Shown here: piece after piece, positions 1-6,677 of the stretch
How the letters are laid out: each line of letters starts with the position of its first letter
Numbering within the stretch: position 1 is the first letter of the stretch
Source of the DNA: CAYGUK01 sp964352985
Lineage (GTDB): Bacteria; Pseudomonadota; Gammaproteobacteria; JAHCLG01
Assembly: GCA_964352985.1 (NCBI GenBank)
Contig: CAYGUK010000133.1
Coordinates: 1 to 9,554 of the forward strand
Direction of reading: 5' to 3'
Length of the DNA: 9,554 nucleotides
Notes under the pieces: model-generated
The model's database searches: none
Told to the model about the DNA's origin: nothing
Seen by the model: the letters and a program-made list of their open reading frames with translations, nothing else
Program-made: the position numbers and the translations under genes

Positions 1-602
1 CATTTTCCTATCGATGGCTTTTTCCAAGTTTACCAAGTTTCCAACAAAAGTATCCAGAGTATGAAATTGTATTTTCTACACCATTTAAAGTTATCGACTT
101 TTCCCTTGATGATTTAGATGCTGCTGTTTATGTCGGTTGCGGTAACTGGGGTGATGATGTCATAAGTATTAAATTAATTGAAGATGATATTCTCCCAATT
201 TGTAGTCCGCAATTGTATGAGGATGTGAAACAAAGACATGGTGACATCAAATTAAGTTATTTTACGTTACTCGAATCACAAGGGATCACTAAAAAGATTA
301 GTTGGGGTGCGTGGCTTAAATCAATCGGCGAAGAAATAACAGAAGATTTGCATTTTTTACATCTTAATCAATATGATCAATCGGTCGAAGCGGCGCTTCA
401 AGGTTTGGGGATCGCCTTATCACATAGTAAATTAGTCGAAAATGATATCGCGAAAGGAAATTTAATGGTGCCATTTGATGTGAAAATTCCGAGTGTTGAA
501 TCTTATTATTATGTTTTTCCCAAAGAATCAGCGGAATTTGAAAAAATAAAAATTTTAAGAGATTGGTTATTAGATGAAGCTAAAATTGCGAAAACTAGTT
601 AA
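1..602 (+). CDS. LysR-family transcriptional regulator, GcvA-like, C-terminal part (5'-truncated by window edge)
   Basis: The frame is open from position 3, giving 199 residues up to TAA at 600-602, so this is the tail of a gene that starts outside the window. The visible part is the periplasmic-binding-protein-like effector domain of a LysR regulator. It begins with YRWLFPSLPSFQQKYPE, the segment that follows the linker helix in GcvA-type members. It continues with a DLDAAVYVG strand, an ICSPQL turn, and an AALQGLGIALSHSKL segment followed by the typical GNLMVPF stretch. LysR proteins are usually about 300 residues, so about 100 N-terminal residues, including the winged helix-turn-helix, are missing. 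They are missing because of the window edge; there is no internal stop or frameshift. An ATG at 213 is internal and not the real start. The effector and regulated genes cannot be read from this fragment. It lies codirectionally 66 bp upstream of murD, where mraY commonly sits, with no evidence that it regulates cell-wall genes. Confidence 0.88.
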   Translation, partial: FSYRWLFPSLPSFQQKYPEYEIVFSTPFKVIDFSLDDLDAAVYVGCGNWGDDVISIKLIEDDILPICSPQLYEDVKQRHGDIKLSYFTLLESQGITKKISWGAWLKSIGEEITEDLHFLHLNQYDQSVEAALQGLGIALSHSKLVENDIAKGNLMVPFDVKIPSVESYYYVFPKESAEFEKIKILRDWLLDEAKIAKTS

Positions 603-608
603 CTATAT

Positions 609-637
609 TTTATAAGTTTTCTGTTATCTGACATAAT
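609..637 (+). promoter_or_regulatory. candidate extended -10 promoter for the murD-ddl operon
   Basis: In the 66-bp gap between the LysR stop and murD there is CATAAT at 632-637 (5 of 6 to the sigma-70 -10 consensus). It is preceded by TG at 629-630, which together give an extended -10 (TGACATAAT). A weak -35-like TTTATA (4 of 6) lies 17 bp upstream at 609-614. Transcription would start near 643-646, leaving a short leader that still contains the AGGA at 659-662. The assignment rests on consensus matching in AT-rich DNA, where chance matches are common. Read-through from the LysR gene is the alternative. Confidence 0.4.
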
Positions 638-668
638 GCTTTCAATTTAAAATAAAGTAGGAATTGAG

Positions 669-2009
669 TTGGATACGATGTCAAATATGCATGTTGTGAT
701 CGGTGCAGGTATATCAGGATTTGCTACTCTTGAATTTTTAATTCAACAATCTATTCCTTGTATTTTAATGGATACTAGATTATCCCCACCGAATATGGAT
801 CTCATTAATTCTCGTTATCCTGATTTACCAATTTATTTGGGAGAATTAAATCCTGCAGTGTTGCGTCAAGCTAAAACGCTGGTTGTGAGTCCTGGGATTG
901 CTATTGCGAGTTTACCGATTAATTTTCACACTGAACAAATTGAAGTGATAGGAGATATCGAATTATTTGTTCGCCATGCTAAAGCACCTATTGTTGCCAT
1001 TACTGGCACAAATGGCAAAAGCACAGTGACCTCTTTAGTTGGTGAAATGTGCCAAGCAGCAGGGATGAACACAAAAGTCGGCGGTAATTTAGGGCCACCA
1101 GTATTATCGCTATTAGATGATGATGCAGATATTTATGTGTTGGAATTATCGAGTTTTCAATTAGAAACAACTCATTCATTATCAGCTGAAGTTGCAACTA
1201 TTTTAAATGTCTCACCGGATCATTTAGATCGTTATGATTCTTATGATGCTTATGTCGCGGCAAAACATCGGATTTATCGTCAGGCAAAAACAATCGTGCA
1301 AAATGCTGATGAAGAATTAACACAAGTGTTATCAACTGAAATTGATATTTATAGTTTTACTCGCCACCTGCCTAATCAACCGAATCAATTTGGTTTAATC
1401 GAAGATAATACGGAGATTTATTTGGCAAATAATCAGGGTACGATTATAAACGTTAAGGAATTACCTTTACCAGGGATCCATAATTGGTTGAATTACTTAG
1501 CTGCAATCGCGATGGGTGTCGCCTTAAAAATTGATCTGGCTGATATTGTTAGAGCGTGTAAAGAATTTACTGGGTTACCTCATCGTTGTGAATATTTAGG
1601 TGAAGAAAATGGGGTCGCTTGGTATAACGATAGTAAAGGAACAAATATTGGTGCGACGATTGCTGCAGTTGAAGGGCTTGGGAAAATACGCCAAGGTCAA
1701 ATAGTATTAATAGCAGGGGGACAGGGCAAAGGCGCAGATTTTCGAGATTTGTCCGAGGTGGTAAAAAAACATGTCAAAAAAATGATTGTAATGGGTGAAG
1801 ATGCTGCGTTAATAGAAAAAGCCTTACAACAAGATTGTGAAATTTTTCAGGTAAGCTCTATGGCTGAAGCCGTGACAAAGGCTCGGCAATGTGCTGAAAA
1901 AGAAGATGCGGTGTTATTGTCTCCAGCTTGCGCGAGTTTTGATATGTTTAAAAATTTTCAACATCGTGGTGAAGTATTTTGTGAAATCGTACGGGGATTT
2001 TTATCATGA
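669..2009 (+). CDS. murD: UDP-N-acetylmuramoyl-L-alanine:D-glutamate ligase
   Basis: Cytoplasmic Mur ligase that adds D-glutamate to UDP-MurNAc-L-Ala using ATP, the second amino-acid step of the peptidoglycan precursor pathway. Numbering from TTG 669 (446 residues): an N-terminal Rossmann-like UDP-binding domain (VVIGAGISGF, about 9-18), a VVSPGIA segment, the ATP P-loop GTNGKST at 113-119, ELSSFQLE at 159-166 with the Mg-binding glutamate, the NVSPDHLDRY histidine region near 185, and the Lys of AAKHRIY at 199 matching the carbamylated lysine of the family. The C-terminal domain shows TGLPHRCE, WYNDSKGTN and LLSPACASFDMFKNF. All core motifs are intact and length matches the E. coli enzyme (438). 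The start is uncertain. TTG 669 has AGGA six nt upstream (659-662), while ATG 678 (443 residues) and ATG 687 (440 residues) are in-frame alternatives without a clear ribosome site. The stop overlaps the ftsW start by 4 nt (ATGA), suggesting translational coupling. Confidence 0.97.
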   Translation: MDTMSNMHVVIGAGISGFATLEFLIQQSIPCILMDTRLSPPNMDLINSRYPDLPIYLGELNPAVLRQAKTLVVSPGIAIASLPINFHTEQIEVIGDIELFVRHAKAPIVAITGTNGKSTVTSLVGEMCQAAGMNTKVGGNLGPPVLSLLDDDADIYVLELSSFQLETTHSLSAEVATILNVSPDHLDRYDSYDAYVAAKHRIYRQAKTIVQNADEELTQVLSTEIDIYSFTRHLPNQPNQFGLIEDNTEIYLANNQGTIINVKELPLPGIHNWLNYLAAIAMGVALKIDLADIVRACKEFTGLPHRCEYLGEENGVAWYNDSKGTNIGATIAAVEGLGKIRQGQIVLIAGGQGKGADFRDLSEVVKKHVKKMIVMGEDAALIEKALQQDCEIFQVSSMAEAVTKARQCAEKEDAVLLSPACASFDMFKNFQHRGEVFCEIVRGFLS

Positions 2010-3196
2010 CTAGACAGGCTTCTACAATGGCTGCCGTTCATCAACGCGGAAGCAAAATGCCGTCTTTACATGATCGTTGGTTAATATTCGCCATTGTTGG
2101 ACTTATTTCACTTGGATTATTGATGGTGGCCTCGGCATCAATTGTTCTATCTTATAAATTATATGGTACGCCTTTTCATTTTTTGATTCGACAATCAGCT
2201 TATCTAGTGATTGGTTGTATGGTGGGTTATTTTATTTTACGTGTCGAAATAAATTTCTGGCAACAAATAAGCGCATTTTTATTATTGTTAAGTTTTATTT
2301 TACTCATTGTGGTTTTAGTTCCTGGAATAGGACGGGAAGTGAATGGATCGATGCGCTGGATTGGTGTGGGTTCTGTGGGCATGCAAATTTCTGAATTAGT
2401 TAAATTATCGATGGTGATTTATTTATCGGGATATCTTGTTCGGCGTAGTGATGAAGTTCGACTAGAAGTCAGTGGATTTATTAAACCGATGGTTGTTTTA
2501 GCGATTATTGCGGCTTTATTATTAAAAGAACCTGACTTCGGTGCTGCTGTTGTGATTTTAGCGACAGCGCTTGGCATGATGTTTTTAGCCGGTGTTCGCC
2601 TTTGGCAATATTTAGTATTAATTGTACTTGTAGCACTCGCTTTTGCAGTCCTTGCCATTTCTTCTCCTTATCGATTACAACGCTTAACAACCTTTCTGAA
2701 TCCCTGGGCACATCCTTTTCATAGTGGATACCAGTTGACGCAATCGCTCATTGCATTTGGTCGAGGTGGTTGGTTTGGTGTGGGGCTCGGTGATTCAGTT
2801 CAAAAATTATTTTATTTACCTGAAGCGCATACTGATTTTATTTTTGCCGTTCTAGGCGAAGAACTTGGTTTATTGGGTATGTTGGCGACTATTAGTTTAT
2901 TTATTTTGTTAGTCTTTCGCGCATTTGTGATAGGTAAAATGTCACAATTAAATGAAAGATATTTTGCCGCGTATCTGGCTTATGGCATTGGCTTTTGGAT
3001 TGGTCTGCAAGTGATAATTAATATTGGCGTAAACACTGGTGTTTTACCGACTAAAGGATTAACGTTACCACTTATAAGTTATGGTGGTAGTAGTTTAGTT
3101 ATCGTGTGTATTGCTTTGTCAATTTTAATTCGAGTAGATCATGAAAATCGTTTATTAAGTTATGGCTTAGCAAAATCAAGGCGTCGTCAACGATGA
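2006..3196 (+). CDS. ftsW: Septal peptidoglycan glycosyltransferase FtsW (SEDS family)
   Basis: Polytopic inner-membrane SEDS protein that polymerises lipid II into glycan strands at the division site, normally with its partner transpeptidase FtsI (not in this window). The 396 residues have a cytoplasmic N-terminus of about 24 residues followed by hydrophobic segments consistent with the usual ten transmembrane helices. SEDS signatures are all present: MVASASI (about 40-46), GSMRWI near 114-119, KEPDFGAA near 174-181, the long extracellular loop GYQLTQSLIAFGRGGWFGVGLG (about 241-262), and PEAHTDFIFAVLGEELG. In that last segment Asp277 corresponds to the catalytic aspartate (Asp297 in E. coli FtsW). 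The C-terminal LPLISYGGSS is at about 354-363. FtsW rather than RodA is preferred from its place between murD and murG. The start overlaps the murD stop by 4 nt and has GGGGA at 1993-1997, 8 nt upstream. It ends in a basic tail (SRRRQR) and overlaps murG by 4 nt. Confidence 0.97.
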   Translation: MTRQASTMAAVHQRGSKMPSLHDRWLIFAIVGLISLGLLMVASASIVLSYKLYGTPFHFLIRQSAYLVIGCMVGYFILRVEINFWQQISAFLLLLSFILLIVVLVPGIGREVNGSMRWIGVGSVGMQISELVKLSMVIYLSGYLVRRSDEVRLEVSGFIKPMVVLAIIAALLLKEPDFGAAVVILATALGMMFLAGVRLWQYLVLIVLVALAFAVLAISSPYRLQRLTTFLNPWAHPFHSGYQLTQSLIAFGRGGWFGVGLGDSVQKLFYLPEAHTDFIFAVLGEELGLLGMLATISLFILLVFRAFVIGKMSQLNERYFAAYLAYGIGFWIGLQVIINIGVNTGVLPTKGLTLPLISYGGSSLVIVCIALSILIRVDHENRLLSYGLAKSRRRQR

Positions 3197-4278
3197 GTAA
3201 ATTACAAACAGTTTTAATTATGGCTGGTGGTACGGGTGGGCACATTTTTCCTGCGCTTGCTGTTGCAAATCAATTAAAAGCAAAAGGTTTAAAGGTGGAA
3301 TGGTTAGGGACGCCAAAAAGAATGGAAGCAAAAATAATTCCACAACATCAAATTCCAATTCATTTTGTTTCTATTTCAGCTTTAAGAGGTAAAGGAATTT
3401 TTAGCTTATTGTTAGCGCCTTTTCGTTTAATGCGAGCAATTAGCCAAGCAAAGAAAATAATAAAAAAAGTGAAACCAGATGTTATTTTAGGTATGGGTGG
3501 ATTTGCGAGTGGGCCTGGTGGTATTGCAGCGTGGCGATTGAAAATTCCATTAGTGATCCATGAACAAAACTCTGTACCGGGTTTAACAAACAAAATCCTC
3601 GCTAAATTTTCACAAAAAGTGTTACAAGGATTTCCACATGTATTCGCAGAAAAATATCATAGCGAATTTGTTGGTAATCCGGTTCGCCAGGAATTTTTCC
3701 AGCAAATAAAACCCAGCGATAAAACTTTTTGTAAAGAACAAAAACTACATGTTTTAGTTTTAGGCGGCAGTCAAGGCGCTAAAGCGATTAATGAAGAATT
3801 ACCGCCTATTTTAAAAAATTTAAGCAAAGAAATTTCATTACAAATTTGGCATCAAACCGGTCAACAACATTTAACGAAAACACTATCGAATTATCAGCAG
3901 TTAAAACAAATTGCTCAAATAGAACCTTTTATTGAAGATATGGCGAGTGCTTATGCTTGGGCTGACGTTGTTATTGCAAGAGCAGGTGCTTTAACGATTG
4001 CTGAAATCACAGCCGTGGGCGTGGCGAGTATTTTAATTCCTTACCCACATGCGGTAGATGATCATCAAACAAAAAATGCAGAATTTCTTGTGCATAATGA
4101 TGCTTCTGTTTTATTCAAGCAAGAAAACTTGATACCATCAGAGATTCAATCCCTCTTAAAGGATTTGTATCATCATCCAGAGAAAATACAGCACATAGCG
4201 CAAAATGCTTATGATTTAAGGATGAATCAAGCAGCTCTACAAGTTGCAACACAGTGTATGGAGGTTTGCCGTGGCTAA
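3193..4278 (+). CDS. murG: UDP-GlcNAc:undecaprenyl-PP-MurNAc-pentapeptide GlcNAc transferase
   Basis: Membrane-associated GT-B glycosyltransferase (family GT28) that converts lipid I to lipid II on the cytoplasmic face of the inner membrane. It is 361 residues, the usual size. The N-terminal acceptor domain has the G-loop AGGTGGHIFPALA with the conserved His17, a second glycine-rich loop GMGGFASGPGG at 100-110, and HEQN at 123-126. The hydrophobic and basic stretch around 65-92 (IFSLLLAPFRLMRAI, then KKIIKKVK) is consistent with membrane association. The C-terminal UDP-GlcNAc domain has the third glycine loop GGSQGA at 191-196 and the ARAGALTIAEI donor-binding segment with Glu271. A following Q-K-N triad region contains Gln292 and Asn295. 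No key residue is missing. The ATG overlaps the ftsW stop by 4 nt. Only a weak AAGG at 3178-3181 precedes it, so translational coupling to ftsW probably drives initiation. Its last codons contain the ribosome site and start of murC. Confidence 0.98.
   Translation: MSKLQTVLIMAGGTGGHIFPALAVANQLKAKGLKVEWLGTPKRMEAKIIPQHQIPIHFVSISALRGKGIFSLLLAPFRLMRAISQAKKIIKKVKPDVILGMGGFASGPGGIAAWRLKIPLVIHEQNSVPGLTNKILAKFSQKVLQGFPHVFAEKYHSEFVGNPVRQEFFQQIKPSDKTFCKEQKLHVLVLGGSQGAKAINEELPPILKNLSKEISLQIWHQTGQQHLTKTLSNYQQLKQIAQIEPFIEDMASAYAWADVVIARAGALTIAEITAVGVASILIPYPHAVDDHQTKNAEFLVHNDASVLFKQENLIPSEIQSLLKDLYHHPEKIQHIAQNAYDLRMNQAALQVATQCMEVCRG
4260..4264 (+). promoter_or_regulatory. strong Shine-Dalgarno site that fixes the murC start
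   Basis: GGAGG lies inside the last codons of murG, 6 nt before GTG 4271. It is the strongest ribosome-binding site in the operon. It selects the GTG over the upstream in-frame TTG at 4244 and over the internal ATG at 4298. Confidence 0.85.
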
Positions 4279-5710
4279 CAGTAAAAAACGAACGCAAGCA
4301 ATGCGTCGTATTCGTCATATTCATTTCGTTGGTATTGGTGGTGTGGGCATGGGAGGAATTGCCGAAGTTTTAATTGCTCAGGGTTATAAGGTAACAGGTA
4401 CAGATTTAAATGAAAATCGTGTAACAAAACATTTAACTAAACTCGGTGCCGAAATCATGTTTAAGCATCTTGCCAAACATGTTAAAAATGTTGATGTGGT
4501 CGTCATGTCTAGTGCAGTGAGTGAAGATAATCCTGAAATTAAAGCCGCTCGAGCATTACGTATTCCTGTTATTCCCCGCGCAGAAATGTTAGCTGAATTG
4601 ATGCGTTATCAACATGGTATTGCCGTTGCGGGAACACATGGCAAAACAACCACAACAAGCTTAATTGCGACGTTACTTACAGAAGGCGGCTTAGATCCCA
4701 CCTTTGTGATCGGTGGTTTACTTAATAGTGCCGGCAGTAATGCGCGTATGGGATTGGGACGTCATTGTGTTGCTGAAGCGGATGAAAGTGACGCATCATT
4801 TTTATATTTAAATCCAATGGTCGCAGTTGTCACCAATATTGATATGGATCATATGGGCACATATCTTGGAAATTTTGAATCACTCAAACAAACATTTATT
4901 GATTTTTTACATAATTTACCTTTTTATGGTTTAGCTGTGTTGTGTTTAGATGATCCGATTGTTAAAGAAATTGCACCCAAAATTTCTCGCCCCAAAATTA
5001 CTTATGGGTTTAATCCAAAAGCAGATATTTATGCGACAGATTATTTTCAAGATGGTGTTAGATGTCATTTTACTGTGCAATCAAAAGATGAAATACCACC
5101 ATTTCAAGTCACACTTAATTTACCAGGTAAACATAATGTTTTAAATGCGCTTGCTTCGATTGTTGTTGCGCGAGAAGTGGGCGTTAGTCTTGATGTAATT
5201 AAATCGACCCTGGAAAATTTTGCAGGTATTGGTCGACGTTTTCAAATTTATGGTGATTTTGATTTTAAAGGCGGCAATGTAATGCTGATTGATGATTATG
5301 GTCATCATCCTAGTGAAGTAAATGCAACAATACAGGCGGCGCGGCAAGCTTGGCCTAAACGACGATTAGTCATGGCCTATCAACCTCACCGTTATACTCG
5401 GACTCGAGATTTATTTGATGATTTTGTCCGTGTATTATCCGAAGTGGATGAACTCGTATTATTAGATATCTATAGTGCGGGCGAAGAACCGATCCGTGGT
5501 GCAGAAGGTGTTACCCTATGTAATGCAATTTCTGCTTATGGTAAAATTTCTCCGACTTTTGTTCCACGACAAGCTCCTCTGCAACTTGCATTAAATAATG
5601 TATTACAACCTGGTGATATTTTATTAACTCAAGGTGCAGGTGATATTGGTGGTATGTCTGCGAAACTAGCAGAACAAAAATTAATGTTTAATGAATCCGT
5701 AATTTCATAG
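4271..5710 (+). CDS. murC: UDP-N-acetylmuramate:L-alanine ligase
   Basis: Cytoplasmic ATP-dependent ligase that joins L-alanine to UDP-MurNAc, the first amino-acid step of the stem peptide and the step before MurD. Numbering from GTG 4271 (479 residues, against 491 in E. coli): the N-terminal UDP-binding loop GIGGVGMGG at 21-29, P-loop GTHGKTTTT at 121-129, EADESDASF at 169-177, a TNIDMDHMGTY metal/substrate segment, GKHNVLNA at 286-293, GIGRRFQ ending near 325, DDYGHHP at 341-347, and QPHRYTRTRDL at 371-381. All are MurC-specific signatures and no disruption is seen. GTG was chosen because GGAGG sits 6 nt upstream. This start makes it overlap the end of murG by 8 nt. Only 12 nt separate it from ddl. 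murB, which sits between murC and ddl in some gammaproteobacteria, is absent here, as it is in the E. coli order. Confidence 0.97.
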   Translation: MANSKKRTQAMRRIRHIHFVGIGGVGMGGIAEVLIAQGYKVTGTDLNENRVTKHLTKLGAEIMFKHLAKHVKNVDVVVMSSAVSEDNPEIKAARALRIPVIPRAEMLAELMRYQHGIAVAGTHGKTTTTSLIATLLTEGGLDPTFVIGGLLNSAGSNARMGLGRHCVAEADESDASFLYLNPMVAVVTNIDMDHMGTYLGNFESLKQTFIDFLHNLPFYGLAVLCLDDPIVKEIAPKISRPKITYGFNPKADIYATDYFQDGVRCHFTVQSKDEIPPFQVTLNLPGKHNVLNALASIVVAREVGVSLDVIKSTLENFAGIGRRFQIYGDFDFKGGNVMLIDDYGHHPSEVNATIQAARQAWPKRRLVMAYQPHRYTRTRDLFDDFVRVLSEVDELVLLDIYSAGEEPIRGAEGVTLCNAISAYGKISPTFVPRQAPLQLALNNVLQPGDILLTQGAGDIGGMSAKLAEQKLMFNESVIS

Positions 5711-5722
5711 AAGATCGAAAAA

Positions 5723-6637
5723 ATGAACAAGCAATTTGGAAAAGTAATTATCTTAACTGGTGGTTGGGGTAGTGAGCGTGAAATTTCGTTAATGAGTGGT
5801 CATGCTGTTCTTGAAGCACTCGCACCAGTTGATATCAATGTTGAATTAGTCGATATTAAATCTCGCGATGATCTCATACCCAAAATTATGAAAACGAAAC
5901 CTGATCGGGTTTTTATTGCTATGCATGGAATAGATGGTGAATGTGGATTTATTCAAGCAATTTTAGATGGATTTAATATTCCTTATACAAGTTCAGGTGT
6001 TGCCGCTTCGGCATTAACGTTAGATAAAATTAAATGTAAATGGTTGTGGCTGGGAATTGGGTTACCGACGCCTGATAGTGTAATACTTGATGAAAGCACA
6101 AATGCCGATGAAGTGATTGCAAGGTTGGGTTTACCGCTTTTTATCAAACCCTCACATGATGGTTCGAGTTTGGGCGTATCAAAAGTAAACTCTAGAGAAC
6201 AATTTGAATCTGCTCATATTAATGCAAAAAAATATGATAAATTAATTTATGCTGAAAGATTTATGTCAGGTGGCGAATACACAGTGGGTATAATTGCGGA
6301 TAAAGCTTTCCCTTCTATTAAAATCGAAACGCCTAGAGAATTTTATGATTATCAAGCAAAGTATTTTGTTGATGATACAGTGTATCACTGTCCATCTGGC
6401 TTAACCGACGAAGAAGAAAATACTATCCAACAACTTGCCTTAAAAGCCTATTATGCAACAGGATGTCGCATTTGGGGACGAGTCGATATTATGCGTGATA
6501 GTCATGGGCAATTTAAATTAATAGAAATAAATACCATACCAGGATTAACTAGTCATAGTCTTGTTCCAATGGCGGCAAATCAAGTTGGCATGAGTTTTAC
6601 TGAAATGATTTTAAAAATAATGCAACAAACGATATAA
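5723..6637 (+). CDS. ddl: D-alanine:D-alanine ligase
   Basis: ATP-grasp enzyme that makes D-Ala-D-Ala, later added to the UDP-MurNAc-tripeptide by MurF (not in this window). It is 304 residues, close to E. coli DdlB (306). Visible features in order: the N-terminal glycine loop GGWGSEREISL with Glu18 (first D-Ala contact), MHGIDGE at 67-73, ASALTLDK, the ATP-binding IKPSHDGSSLGVSKV with Lys142 and the Ser148-Ser149 loop, the FYDYQAKY omega-loop region with Tyr214, WGRVD with Arg253 and Asp255, and EINTIPGLTSHSL with Mg ligands Glu268 and Asn270 and D-Ala2 contacts Ser279-Leu280. The Tyr in the omega loop indicates a D-Ala-D-Ala rather than a D-Ala-D-lactate enzyme. Slightly unusual are GGWGSERE, where E. 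coli has GGTSAERE, and GECGFIQA, where E. coli has GEDGTLQG. The start ATG 5723 follows murC by 12 nt with only a weak AGAAGA upstream. It is probably the last dcw gene of the transcript. Confidence 0.96.
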   Translation: MNKQFGKVIILTGGWGSEREISLMSGHAVLEALAPVDINVELVDIKSRDDLIPKIMKTKPDRVFIAMHGIDGECGFIQAILDGFNIPYTSSGVAASALTLDKIKCKWLWLGIGLPTPDSVILDESTNADEVIARLGLPLFIKPSHDGSSLGVSKVNSREQFESAHINAKKYDKLIYAERFMSGGEYTVGIIADKAFPSIKIETPREFYDYQAKYFVDDTVYHCPSGLTDEEENTIQQLALKAYYATGCRIWGRVDIMRDSHGQFKLIEINTIPGLTSHSLVPMAANQVGMSFTEMILKIMQQTI

Positions 6638-6663
6638 TTATTCTGATTAATCAATCGTCATGT

Positions 6664-6669
6664 AAGGGA
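6664..6669 (+). promoter_or_regulatory. Shine-Dalgarno site deciding the start of the spermidine-synthase-like gene
   Basis: AAGGGA ends 8 nt before ATG 6678 and 5 nt before an adjacent TTG at 6675. The ATG has the better spacing and codon, so it is taken as the start. The protein is one residue shorter than with TTG. Confidence 0.7.
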
Positions 6670-6677
6670 AGCAATTG

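Noticed and set aside
590..621. Inverted repeat GAAAACT...AGTTTTC around the LysR stop as an intrinsic terminator.
   Set aside because: The stem is AT-rich with an 18-nt loop and no T-run follows the second arm (only T's within the arm), so it is unlikely to terminate efficiently.
628..656. Alternative promoter CTGACA (628-633) with AATAAA (651-656), 17-bp spacing.
   Set aside because: It would start transcription near 663, inside or after the AGGA ribosome site, so it fits the murD start poorly; the TGACATAAT element is better placed.
1000..1197. Minus-strand open frames inside murD, ftsW, murG, murC and the large gene (for example 1000-1197, 2419-2658, 3360-3593, 4115-4324, 5141-5347, 9007-9210).
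   Set aside because: They lie opposite strongly conserved coding sequence, show no recognisable domains or ribosome sites, and have compositions expected of antisense shadows.
4244..4270. In-frame TTG at 4244 as an upstream start of murC (nine extra residues).
   Set aside because: No ribosome site precedes it, and GGAGG is ideally spaced for GTG 4271; MurC homology begins only after the GTG.
4950..5144. Small + strand frame within murC in another phase.
   Set aside because: It is wholly inside conserved MurC coding and has low-complexity Ile/Lys-rich content typical of a frame shadow.
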